A stretch of DNA of 42,581 bases from CAYFJO01 sp964343305 (lineage in GTDB: Bacteria > Planctomycetota > Planctomycetia > Pirellulales > Pirellulaceae). The translations under genes were made by a program, and so were the position numbers. The first letter of the stretch is position 1. Every line of letters begins with the position of its first letter. The notes beneath the pieces were generated by a model. That model was not told the origin of the DNA. It worked only from the letters and a program-made list of their open reading frames with translations, and did no database searches. Below, piece after piece: positions 27,801-34,437 of this stretch. The stretch covers positions 1-42,581 of the forward strand of contig CAYFJO010000043.1 in NCBI GenBank assembly GCA_964343305.1, given 5' to 3'.

Positions 27801-29843
27801 CACTTCAAAAGGCAACGTCTTAAACACCGGCGACTTGAAGAGCGCCGCCATCACCGCCACCGACTCGTCGTTGTCTTCGGGGAACTGAGCGTTGATCCAA
27901 GCCATCATCAGCCACGGTTCGACCTTGCCGCGCTTTAACCGCTCGGAGACTGTGGACCTCAAAACTGCTTCGAACGAATGTGGCCGGTACAGTCCTTGCT
28001 CCTCGCCGTGCTGTCGAAGCCAGTCCATCCCGTGATTGTGATGAGCGATTCGCAGGATGCTGGGGTCGTAACGATGTGGGCTCAATCCACGGCCTCGGTC
28101 ATGCGAGGCCAGACTTTCGAAACCTTTGGCGAGCGCGTCGCGCACCAATGTCTGTGCTACTGGGCTGTTGTCTTTGAGCAGTTCGGGAATCACTTCCGGA
28201 GTGAACGCCAACACCTTCTTCAGCCGTTCGAACACGCTGGGAATTTTCGGCTTAGGTGACCGGAAATCCGCCCAGAGCTTTTTGAACACGGCAACACGCT
28301 GAGCCGCCGCGTCTTCCTTCTTAGCGTCCACGGTCGAGAGCCCGCCGGCCAGTGCGCCCCATTTCTTGCTTGCCTCAGGAGCTTCGGGTGACCCGAACCA
28401 TTTATGAAACGCCCCGAACCGAACATTGCGCTGGTCGTGATGCTGCGGAAGTCGCCATGCTTCCGGCCCCAATAACGCCGTCAGTGCCTTGTTGAAATCC
28501 TTCTCCTCGCCGCCCGCAGCAATGGCACGAATGAGCGAAGATTCGGGGCTCGGATTCTGCTCCAGATGAGGAGCCAGTTTGCTCGCCTCGTCGAACGTCA
28601 ACGTCGTCCAACTGAGTTCGAGTGACGGCCCCGACCTGCTGTTAACGACCTTCGGATTCGCCAACACAAACGCCCGCGCCTCTTCGACACTAAGCACTTT
28701 CGGGCCGCTGTCGTAATAACGACTTTCCCACGACCAGTAGAAGTCGGCCTGATCCAGCGACTGCAGCTTCGCCGCCGCCACCTTCACCGGAGCCAGCTTG
28801 GCCTCAACATCAATCGGCCAGTACTTCTTCGGATCATCTTTGTAATAACGCCCGCGACGCTCAGCCCAACCGGTCTGCACCAGCTCGGCGAAGTGCGGGT
28901 ACTTTGCGAGCAACGCCGAAGCCTCAGCCACCGGCAGGATCGTCTCGTTTCCGTCCAACAGATTCATATTGTACTGCTTGACCGAGACCGCCCAGTCCAG
29001 CCGCAACTTCAGCTCCTCATCAAACGTGATCGCTTTCGCCAGCGCCTTCACGTTGCCCGTGAATCCCGCCGCAAACCGCGCATGATCCATTCGCCAGCCA
29101 GCAATCTCACCCAGCAACCAGCGAAAGTAACCGTCATACCGAGCGGTCAGCAGATCACCCGACATCGCCGGATCATTCACACAAGCCAGCAACCGATCCG
29201 CGACGCCAACATGATCCCGCCGCCGCATCGCCATATCGAGAAACCACGAATCAAACTGCCGAGCCCGCCCACAACCATGCAGCCGATGCCCTTCGGTGGC
29301 CATATAAGCATAAGCGCCTTCGACATCATTAAGCTGATCCAGCAACAAGGTATACACGGCATACAAAGCGTTCGCCGCAGTCTCTGATTTCAAATCCGCC
29401 CGCTTGAGATACTGCTGGTAAAGCGCCGACGCCCCACGCCAATCCCCACTCAACTCCGCCGCCCGCCCCGCGTGATAAAGGAGCAGAGGATCTGAAGCCA
29501 CATTTTCCCGCAACCACAGCCGAGTTACGGCGATCGCCTGCGTCGGTTTGCTCTCCCCGATGCCGGATTTGAGCAGGGAGAGAATCGCCTCTTCCGATTG
29601 CGTCGCGGGAGATGCGGAGATGGCCGCACGTTGTTCGTCAAACGATTGTTGAGCGTTGGCCGAAGTCGCCAGATAGAAAAAGAGAAACACCACGCCCCAC
29701 AGTCGCGAAGCGACGGAATCGCGTAGCTGCGGGCGCAAGCCCGCAGATAACGTCGCCCCAAACCATGAAGCCGCGAAGCGGCGACATCGATTGGGTGGAT
29801 TCGTCGCGACCGGGACCGATGTTTTATCCGAATTACAATTCAC
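21852..29843 (-). CDS. Giant exported TPR / surface-repeat protein (first of tandem pair)
   Basis: A 2663-aa protein. GTG start at 29843 with GAGGAA 9 nt upstream. The signal peptide is unusually long: ~50 residues, part of them encoded by a palindromic repeat, precede the core LWGVVFLFFYLATSANAQQ. Residues ~66-1160 are helical repeats (PLLLYHAGRAAELSGDWRGA). The centre holds beta repeats: D-P-D-R-G-R-T-A-E-I-D ... E-T-G-T-H-T-G-L-F (~1370), D-A-D-M-D-A-T-V-E-P-D-E ... E-T-G-P-S-S-G-M-F (~1857-1895) and E-T-D-T-H-T-G-I-F-K-G (~2265). The C-terminus (~2350-2660) is TPR (AQEYVKLAYKYPESEHLATA). The repeat type is known from archaeal and bacterial S-layer and surface proteins, where the acidic residues may bind calcium. 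Two hairpin repeats (24060-24124, 27319-27382) are translated in frame. Role unknown; likely a structural envelope component. Confidence 0.85.
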   Translation of the reverse strand: MNCNSDKTSVPVATNPPNRCRRFAASWFGATLSAGLRPQLRDSVASRLWGVVFLFFYLATSANAQQSFDEQRAAISASPATQSEEAILSLLKSGIGESKPTQAIAVTRLWLRENVASDPLLLYHAGRAAELSGDWRGASALYQQYLKRADLKSETAANALYAVYTLLLDQLNDVEGAYAYMATEGHRLHGCGRARQFDSWFLDMAMRRRDHVGVADRLLACVNDPAMSGDLLTARYDGYFRWLLGEIAGWRMDHARFAAGFTGNVKALAKAITFDEELKLRLDWAVSVKQYNMNLLDGNETILPVAEASALLAKYPHFAELVQTGWAERRGRYYKDDPKKYWPIDVEAKLAPVKVAAAKLQSLDQADFYWSWESRYYDSGPKVLSVEEARAFVLANPKVVNSRSGPSLELSWTTLTFDEASKLAPHLEQNPSPESSLIRAIAAGGEEKDFNKALTALLGPEAWRLPQHHDQRNVRFGAFHKWFGSPEAPEASKKWGALAGGLSTVDAKKEDAAAQRVAVFKKLWADFRSPKPKIPSVFERLKKVLAFTPEVIPELLKDNSPVAQTLVRDALAKGFESLASHDRGRGLSPHRYDPSILRIAHHNHGMDWLRQHGEEQGLYRPHSFEAVLRSTVSERLKRGKVEPWLMMAWINAQFPEDNDESVAVMAALFKSPVFKTLPFEVRYGARQWFKQSAMTAEQFAFVTASDAKLVCKDLLVLMQPPADWKPSKPEGDQPNAEAPGYQPDVAKTVAALSAAFDGCQKAPARLEILGLDQLAKVDDAVFTDPKVMELLLRMAGPMRTFHRDGYNASFDHRLWTYFVSRMGTPARPDQPDDAGTGKSAHPAGILLHQTVPYFWHHTERHHHPLQPMINFAESLVETDPSAASTWARCGLQTIARHRHGHTYYKRETDIPRLKSIRGKAALAMKLIEVPVPASDPAYPIYKSQAEFAIGNEDSAVKLYDEHADQLLPVHRDLSVPYLLWVLQRTIDGRDELRQEELVKALMLWSQESTTAFAADQKLAMEIAYGDIAMQRGMLPEAHKIYAGIQKNENYAGVFARHTATLRRVRVERISKDFDAALATLVALDAEKIPQLITAAHHARAEVYYDMEEYEDAADEIAKVLERDATHSDATILRGRVQLKLKRLIEATELELGSATRQASLVPGEVLKVTLNDPTLSVSSGGSEIEVIVWATSGDKEHLLLRQFGDEKTKYRGEVRTSLGKPEPGDRTLQVVGDDEIFYAYSERFRAKVTNLGENRGGPIIVASDAMLMASARKLLSANEQRVADMERVTAALEDKGITNLANTDPEIIAELKAEAAAAARYRALAARVKPGNPIHLRVIDPDRGRTAEIDELPVTVISSSGDSLGRIVLTETGTHTGLFEGSVPTSRAQAMAFGSTSETGRNPNMVISPNDAYDAWRPVPAGNAAHSFTVDLNDNAPLGSLEIEASDAGFGLKSFLVQTAMNPGRWTTVARGKIDLHPTPKAEGLPEAVDIPQVWQSSIVVMSDTDRFQMGNRPTVYALQELQQHLEQGWLTQTFPQGIARNVGGPSEAMPVSVATALKWKRHRQHDCPHVVYRFRGWFYEHADVTRRFQLTLGKHQLPENVHPSLSSLPKVLMAIDGRPITERPMVETDGKRTPNPQAEEIKSTGGKLDGTINLRAGLHRFEIWGIGWVQTTFGFGRTTSLQANLDDDKLVDCPDSFFDPKTFPDGALEHRNAPARLVANDDGTKFTVNFAEGSRARLLRIVFTGNEGPVPSLNRLKLTTSDGNTLLPVPQDFGELRKNETLEILSGDKVTVRYVDDRYVTKGQQKHERFLNVSYSDSRIEFADVEPRYSSRHRRKMPYYERLLRFQHGKPFPVVIRDADMDATVEPDEVTFRVIDGDGNERKFVAKETGPSSGMFRAFVTPVTDRSYARQSVESSGSNPPSGDGSYKVYVPNASRLMVAYRDTENHRPGVPYDRTASCLSAAFRTPKIEVAHMTVTRGLAEDAGPAEALNTDFLPDLQGRKATAREEAIMERIRNRYEIRRTFVDAKNAPADGVEVVHGRVALIDVIAPHIALSTTATVDIFLQTDQGRKLAGGAANGSFNVDVPGTLRFEATLGAAPRIHPGMLRAGYRVLATEGESLSRARSYEERTRDYAEAGRFRIEVPLIAGILPKYSYADTERVRELKLPTQYGLTVRTGERIHIGVRYKDDAGKTRWATSSAKVITHPMLDVMTEGFRGPLTEAFVGEKVHLRVIDLAADRTDGRDRVRCYMASKSGQKHYVYLRETDTHTGIFKGSYQLTYVSEDAAADEDKPAEYDVRRLGFPVIYGDAVGVRYTDASGRKTPTQYVTIGKGSDGTIAPFSKQYEDSEMAMHTQFAMAESYLELARRHRKTGEPEQADREFTRAKQLLANAVSQFTDPETRSHAEYLLGGLTQEDAEATTNPELRKRRYQAALARFMTITGSYADTEYASKAQFKIALIYEALKEPEIAAQEYVKLAYKYPESEHLATAMARLGTHFQRKAVAYEREAAPLLAKAEADDKDAEHKGTALEKLSHIEYVKAAQIFERLQTRFPNHDLAGKAGLRAGQIYMRAERFADAVKVLLSVVNEEAYDGPTLRSEAMYWAARSHESLNRQLQAYALYKRITYDFPESKWAAYARGQLSTERLLRLDRDLEIKRLQEGQE
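24060..24124. repeat. GTAG-headed inverted hairpin pair (REPIN-like), locus 4
   Basis: GTAGCTA + CCGTC-GCCA-GACGG faces an inverted GTAGCTA + CGCTC-GCCA-GAGCG. The same two unit sequences as locus 1 are used, in swapped order. It is inside the first giant gene, translated in frame (RSYARQSVESSGSNPPSGDG). Confidence 0.7.
27319..27382. repeat. 23-bp inverted repeat inside the first giant gene
   Basis: Arms 27319-27341 and 27360-27382 differ at one base and enclose an 18-nt loop. Translated in frame as RMGTPARPDQPDDAGTGKSA. It interrupts a helical region and has no counterpart in the paralogue. Confidence 0.75.
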
Positions 29844-29936
29844 AATCGTGTTTCCTCAAACGACCTTGATGTCGTCGCTTCGCGACTTCGGATCGTGGTA
29901 TGTTTCGTCTTTCTGCGGGCTTGCGCCCTTAGCTAC
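29723..29936. repeat. GTAG-headed hairpin units flanking the start of the first giant (locus 6)
   Basis: The unit at 29723-29746 (GTAGC + TGCGGGC-GCAA-GCCCGCA) and an inverted, slightly diverged unit at 29913-29936 lie on either side of the GTG start at 29843. Further short palindromes (TCGCGAAGCGA; GCCGCGAAGCGGC) lie between and around them. The left unit is translated in the signal-peptide region of the giant protein. Confidence 0.6.
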
Positions 29937-29994
29937 GCGATGTCACCGCTTCTCGGTTTGGGGGCGTAATGTAATGTCGTCGCTTGGTGACTCG

Positions 29995-32283
29995 CTATTC
30001 CTTCTTCAACGCCGCCAACTTCTTCTGCGCTTCGGCCACGTGTTTGCTCGACGGGTAATCAAACACCAACTGCTGCAGCTTCTGTCGCGAAAGTTCGTTG
30101 TCGCCCATCCGGTATCCAACCTGAGCCCACAACAACAGCATCTCGTCCAAAAACTCCGCGTCAGGAAAATCGGCGAAAACTGTTTCCAACAAATCCGATG
30201 CCTCGGCAAAGTCCTCGGTGTCTACATAAAACCGCACGACTTCGCTCAACGCCTTGGCTGCGTATGAACTTTCCGGATACGTCTGATACACCTTGCGGAA
30301 CGCACCGATCGCTCCGCCCATCGCGCGATGACGCTCGGTGGCGGCGACTCGGCCTGCTTCGGTCCAGCGGCTCTTGTGTTTTTCCTCGAAGGCCTTGTCC
30401 ACCTGTTTCTGCAACGTCTCGCCGATGCGGAATTGAGCTTCGGCCGCCGAGATCGGATTTTGCAGCGCGAGCACGCGGTTGTAACTCTTGACCGCTTCTT
30501 CATACTCACCCTTTTCGGCGAGCGCACGACTCAGAGCCATCAACGCCTGATCCGCCAGCACTGACTCTGGATAGAGTCGATTGAACGCCTGACACGTTGC
30601 CGTGGCCGCGACAAAATCGTCCTTGAGGATTTCGCTTTCCCACTTCAGCTTGAACGCCTGTTCGAGCAAGTCGCCGGTGATCCGTTTCCGATCGAGGATG
30701 ATCGAATCGACTTTCTTCAACGCTTCGTCGGCCCGCTGAGCCGCACGATCGTCGAGTCCCATGTCCTTGTAGATCGACCCCAGCCCTTTGAGGGCCTCGG
30801 CTTCGACCGCGTTCTTGCGAGCCTTCAACACCGCCTCGAAAACGACAAACTGGTCAGCGGAAACGCCTGAGTTCACTGATCCGGAAACCTTGATCCTCGC
30901 TTTCGTTTCGCGCTCATTTTCACCATAGAGATGCACCTTATCGACGTAGCTCACTTCGAGTTCGTCGAGTTCGTCGCAGTGCAACACGTCGTCTTGCTGG
31001 TCAGGCGTGGCTTCTCCCAGCGGAGCCAGCTTGACCTTACTGACGAACACGCCAGTGCGGATGGCGTCGCCCGCACCTCGCTCGGTCAATGTGATGGTGA
31101 CTGAGTCGCGTTCTTTCCAAACATCCTCTTCATCATCTTGAACGGCAAAGATATCCAACACGCCATCGTCGCCCGCTTCCGCCGCATCGGACGCGGCGAC
31201 CTTGTAAAGCGACTTGACTGTGATGGTGATCGACTCGGCTTTTGGCGACACGTCCAGGTCGGCATCACGCAGCAACAACGCCTGCGGCTGACCAGGAAAC
31301 GCGATGTAAGCAGGCGTTGAAAAGTCTCCCAGGAAAAATCCGATCGTGCCCGTGCTAACGGCCTTCACTGTGCCGCTGCGTTCGACGTCCTTGCTGCCGT
31401 CCAGCGTGCTGTCATCCATGTACGTCACAGTCAGCGTGTCGCCGCCGAACATTTGCAGGACGCCGTCGCCAGGTTTCGCGACTCCGATTTCCGTCGGAGC
31501 CGACGTCAACGCCTCGTTCTTTTTGCCCGCGATGGGTACACCGATCAGGACTTCGCTATCACCGCTGCTGACGGTGACGCGAGCTTGGACATCCTTGCCA
31601 ACCTTTCGCAGCACGGGAATATCCGCGTCGGAGATCTTTGCGTAAAAACGCTGGCCGATTTCGACTCGCCCCATCTTGTCGTCGCCGGTTTCTTCGACCT
31701 CGGTCCCGACCAGCGAAAGCGCGTCGATTGCTTTGTTCCAACTTCGCAAGTTGTAATGGCTCATGCCGATGTAATAGTACGCCTTGTTGGCCCATTTGCT
31801 CTTGCCGGCCACTTCCGTCAAGCGGCGAAACATCGGAAAGGCCGAGGTGTACTGACCGGATTGGTAGTACGAAAAACCGGCTTGAAACAAAGCTTCGCGG
31901 TAAAGTTCGGTTTCTTCCGGCGACGGCGACTCGCCAGGAAGCGGCGCGAGCAATCGAGACAGCAGCAGGAAATGGCTGAGCGCTTCCTTGGACTTCCGCT
32001 GCTCGAGAAAGTGCCGACCTTTGGCCATGTGAGCCTGATAGCCAAGGATGTTTCCCTGGTTGTCACGGATCACCGTGTCGAGCATCGTTAGGCCGCGTTC
32101 GTATTGTTTGTACTCCATCAACTCGATGGCTTTGTCGAACAAATGCTTCGCGCGGCGATCGACGTTCAACGTAGTGCGGCGTTCCGGTTGTGGCTCTTCA
32201 TCTTGGGCGATTGCCGGAGAGAGAATCGCGAGCGTCACAAATAAAACACAGCCTAAAAGTAACAGTCTATTTTTCGTCACCAT
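29995..32283 (-). CDS. Exported TPR / surface-repeat / TPR protein, 762 aa
   Basis: The ATG at 32283 has AAGGA 7 nt upstream. A signal peptide spans about residues 1-26 (RLLLLGCVLFVTLAILSPAI, then AQ). TPR-like helices cover ~40-180 (KAIELMEYKQYERGLTMLDT). A beta-rich middle (~210-480) has A-L-L-L-R-D-A-D-L-D-V-S-P-K-A-E-S and a late T-G-V-F, the same repeat class as in the giants. C-terminal TPRs (~490-760) are of the BamD/YbgF type (LLETVFADFPDAEFLDEMLL). It therefore looks like a compact version of the giants' architecture. It lies 151 bp before the first giant. Likely periplasmic; the YbgF-like end next to TolQR-like genes recalls the tol-pal operon layout. Confidence 0.85.
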   Translation of the reverse strand: MVTKNRLLLLGCVLFVTLAILSPAIAQDEEPQPERRTTLNVDRRAKHLFDKAIELMEYKQYERGLTMLDTVIRDNQGNILGYQAHMAKGRHFLEQRKSKEALSHFLLLSRLLAPLPGESPSPEETELYREALFQAGFSYYQSGQYTSAFPMFRRLTEVAGKSKWANKAYYYIGMSHYNLRSWNKAIDALSLVGTEVEETGDDKMGRVEIGQRFYAKISDADIPVLRKVGKDVQARVTVSSGDSEVLIGVPIAGKKNEALTSAPTEIGVAKPGDGVLQMFGGDTLTVTYMDDSTLDGSKDVERSGTVKAVSTGTIGFFLGDFSTPAYIAFPGQPQALLLRDADLDVSPKAESITITVKSLYKVAASDAAEAGDDGVLDIFAVQDDEEDVWKERDSVTITLTERGAGDAIRTGVFVSKVKLAPLGEATPDQQDDVLHCDELDELEVSYVDKVHLYGENERETKARIKVSGSVNSGVSADQFVVFEAVLKARKNAVEAEALKGLGSIYKDMGLDDRAAQRADEALKKVDSIILDRKRITGDLLEQAFKLKWESEILKDDFVAATATCQAFNRLYPESVLADQALMALSRALAEKGEYEEAVKSYNRVLALQNPISAAEAQFRIGETLQKQVDKAFEEKHKSRWTEAGRVAATERHRAMGGAIGAFRKVYQTYPESSYAAKALSEVVRFYVDTEDFAEASDLLETVFADFPDAEFLDEMLLLWAQVGYRMGDNELSRQKLQQLVFDYPSSKHVAEAQKKLAALKKE

Positions 32284-32306
32284 TTCAGTTTCCTTCAGGG
32301 AACTTC

Positions 32307-32393
32307 TTACTCGTCTTAATTCTTACTCTTACTCTTGCTTTTTATCCTCTGGCAGCCCTGATCGGGATTAAGAGTAAGATCAAGAGTAAGAGA
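32307..32393. repeat. TTAAGAGTAAG-type imperfect palindromic repeat, copy 2
   Basis: Runs of (G/A)AGTAAGA and their complements flank a GC-rich core related to 13579-13634 but in the opposite orientation. It fills the spacer between the first TPR gene and the 762-aa TPR gene. Confidence 0.5.
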
Positions 32394-32398
32394 GAAAA

Positions 32399-34138
32399 CT
32401 AATCAACCGCCTTCGCTTCTCCACCGATAATCTTCACGCCGTAACTCTCCAACCGATCATGCGCCTGGCTCGACTGACTGCTCTTGGGATACCGCCGAAG
32501 CACCAATTGCAATTGCTGAACTTCTTTCTTCTTGTCGCCGCCCGACCGGTAAATGTCGGCGGCCTTCAAACACGCCGTCGCCGCGACGCCACCGCCGAGC
32601 GACTCCAGTTCCCGCGTCAGCTTGATCGCCTGGTCGATTTGCTTGAGGGCGACTCGGCAATCAATCACCGCCCACGTTGAATTCGGCTGTCGGTTGGCTA
32701 ACTGGTAGAGTTTGATGGCCTCTTCATATTGACCCTGCCACTGCATCAGCGTCGCGTGTGGCCAGACAACTTCCTGAGCATGATCCGGTGACTTCCTGAG
32801 TGCCGGCAACTCAGCCAACGCTTTCTTCTGCATGTAACCGTTGCGAGGTGATTGGCCGTAGTAAAAATCGAACCGGGCACGCGTCGCGAAGAGCGGGTCC
32901 TTGATCTTGGCGATGTATCGCAGGAACGCGTCTTCGCCCTGGTAGATGGCGGCGAAGCTGGCCACAGATTTCAGCGTCGCGTCATCGAGCCCGTTCGTGC
33001 GGACCGTTTGCAGTACGGCCTGAGCCTCGTCGTGCATCCCGTGTGGATGCCGCAGATGTCCCATCAGCGAAATCTTCTGCTCGGCCTTCAAAGCGGCGAC
33101 CAGCGGCTGGCCATGCTTCGAATAGAAATCCGCACGCGCTTTCCGATCACGGGCGTACCAGGTGAGCCACTGCTTGACTCGGTCAACTGTGACCGGCTTG
33201 AGCTTGAACTGCGTCTCCATTCGCTCGGCCCATTTGGCAGCGTCTTTTTCGTGCGCCACCTGAACCAGAAACCACGTCACTCGCAGTGACTCGTTGTCAG
33301 CGAAGCGATCGCCCATCTGTCCGTCCCAGTAGCGAGCGGCCGTCGTCTTTTGCTCGGCCTCGACTTTGCCATTCAATACGGTGGCAAAAACGTGGCTCCA
33401 GTACGCGGGGCTTTCTGCGGGCTTGGCGATCGGTGTTCGCCAACCGAAGCCGCCGACCTCGTTGCAGAACTCCAGCATCTTTTTTTGGTTAGGAACTCTC
33501 AAGGCATAGTGGAACACGACGCTATTGCGAGCCGCCTCGGCCGCTTTGACATTGCTTTCCCGAAACGCGACCGCCGTGCGCCAACGGTAAGACGTCGCCT
33601 CTTCGAAGTTCCCACGTTTCTCCATCGCCGTCGCCAGGCTCGCCAGCGCCGATCCCGAACGCGGCTGACTGACATACTCTTTGTCCTTTACCAACCGAGC
33701 CCAAGTCGCGAGGCTCTTCGCTTCGTTGCCATTCTGAGCATGACACTGGCCAATGTAATACAGGGCTGCGGCCGCGTACGCCACGTCGTCGGGAAAGTAA
33801 TCCACGACATCTTGATACGCTTTGATTGCCGTGTTGCGTTTGTCAAGAATGTGCAGACACCGACCCATCCGCAGCAACACGTACGGCAACGCATCGCCCT
33901 TCGCAAATTCAAACGAATACGCCTTGTACGCCGCGTACGCACCTTTGTAATCCTTCTTGCCAAACAGCTTGTCAGCGTCTTCGACCGCGACCGCTTCGAA
34001 CGTATCCAGCTTGGCAAAGTCCTTGCTCGGATAAACCAACTCATTGGCCGCGTTGTCCTGCGCCACCGCGATCGAGCCACCCAGCGCGAGCGCCGAAACT
34101 AAGACGAGCATGATGAAACGTGTTCTTCCGCGAGTCAT
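32399..34138 (-). CDS. Exported TPR protein, probable first gene of the train
   Basis: The frame extends to 34237, but the upstream 33 codons lie largely in a hairpin repeat (34191-34255). The ATG at 34138 has AGGAG 8 nt upstream and directly starts a signal peptide (MTRGRTRFIMLVLVSALALG, then GSIAVAQ), so I take 34138 (579 aa). The mature protein is TPR/Sel1-like helical throughout, for example KKDYKGAYAAYKAYSFEFAK, DKRNTAIKAYQDVVDYFPDD, WQGQYEEAIKLYQLANRQPN and KKKEVQQLQLVLRRYPKSSQ. No enzymatic motif is seen. It heads the minus-strand train, divergent from the regulator remnant, and is separated from the 762-aa TPR gene by a 115-bp gap holding a palindromic repeat. Likely a periplasmic interaction scaffold. 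Confidence 0.85.
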   Translation of the reverse strand: MTRGRTRFIMLVLVSALALGGSIAVAQDNAANELVYPSKDFAKLDTFEAVAVEDADKLFGKKDYKGAYAAYKAYSFEFAKGDALPYVLLRMGRCLHILDKRNTAIKAYQDVVDYFPDDVAYAAAALYYIGQCHAQNGNEAKSLATWARLVKDKEYVSQPRSGSALASLATAMEKRGNFEEATSYRWRTAVAFRESNVKAAEAARNSVVFHYALRVPNQKKMLEFCNEVGGFGWRTPIAKPAESPAYWSHVFATVLNGKVEAEQKTTAARYWDGQMGDRFADNESLRVTWFLVQVAHEKDAAKWAERMETQFKLKPVTVDRVKQWLTWYARDRKARADFYSKHGQPLVAALKAEQKISLMGHLRHPHGMHDEAQAVLQTVRTNGLDDATLKSVASFAAIYQGEDAFLRYIAKIKDPLFATRARFDFYYGQSPRNGYMQKKALAELPALRKSPDHAQEVVWPHATLMQWQGQYEEAIKLYQLANRQPNSTWAVIDCRVALKQIDQAIKLTRELESLGGGVAATACLKAADIYRSGGDKKKEVQQLQLVLRRYPKSSQSSQAHDRLESYGVKIIGGEAKAVD

Positions 34139-34190
34139 GCGGCTGACTCCTCTTTCATTGACTGTGGCGTATTTCAAACCTGATTTCGTC

Positions 34191-34255
34191 GTAGCTGCGT
34201 TCGCCAGAACGCGGATTATGTCGATGCTCGTCCGCACTCTCGCGAGTGCAGCTAC
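34191..34255. repeat. GTAG-headed inverted hairpin pair (REPIN-like), locus 5
   Basis: GTAGCTG + CGTTC-GCCA-GAACG faces an inverted GTAGCTG + CACTC-GCGA-GAGTG. It lies in the divergent spacer upstream of the first TPR gene and produces a spurious upstream extension of that gene's frame. Confidence 0.7.
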
Positions 34256-34352
34256 GTTTTGAAATGTGCTTGCGTGCTTGGTAAATCCTTCGGCGGGAAA
34301 ACTTGCGTCAGCTCACAATCTACCACGCGAATTTCGCTCCGAAAGTGGCACG

Positions 34353-34381
34353 TTGCTCGCACACAAGCAACCCGCTATTAT
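34353..34381 (+). promoter_or_regulatory. Possible sigma70-type promoter of the XylR-type regulator
   Basis: TTGCTC (34353-34358) and TATTAT (34376-34381) are separated by exactly 17 bp, about 56 bp upstream of the regulator's ATG. The match is by eye and promoter rules for planctomycetes are loose. I see no equally good promoter for the divergent minus-strand train in the same spacer (34139-34437), which otherwise holds the 34191-34255 hairpin pair. Confidence 0.35.
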
Positions 34382-34437
34382 GACGCAAAACAACATCTTA
34401 TTCGAGAAATTATAAAACGATTTTAGGAAACACCGAA

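Noticed and set aside
34139..34237. Upstream extension of the first TPR gene to 34237
   Set aside because: Much of it is the 34191-34255 hairpin pair. The ATG at 34138 has AGGAG and starts a normal signal peptide.
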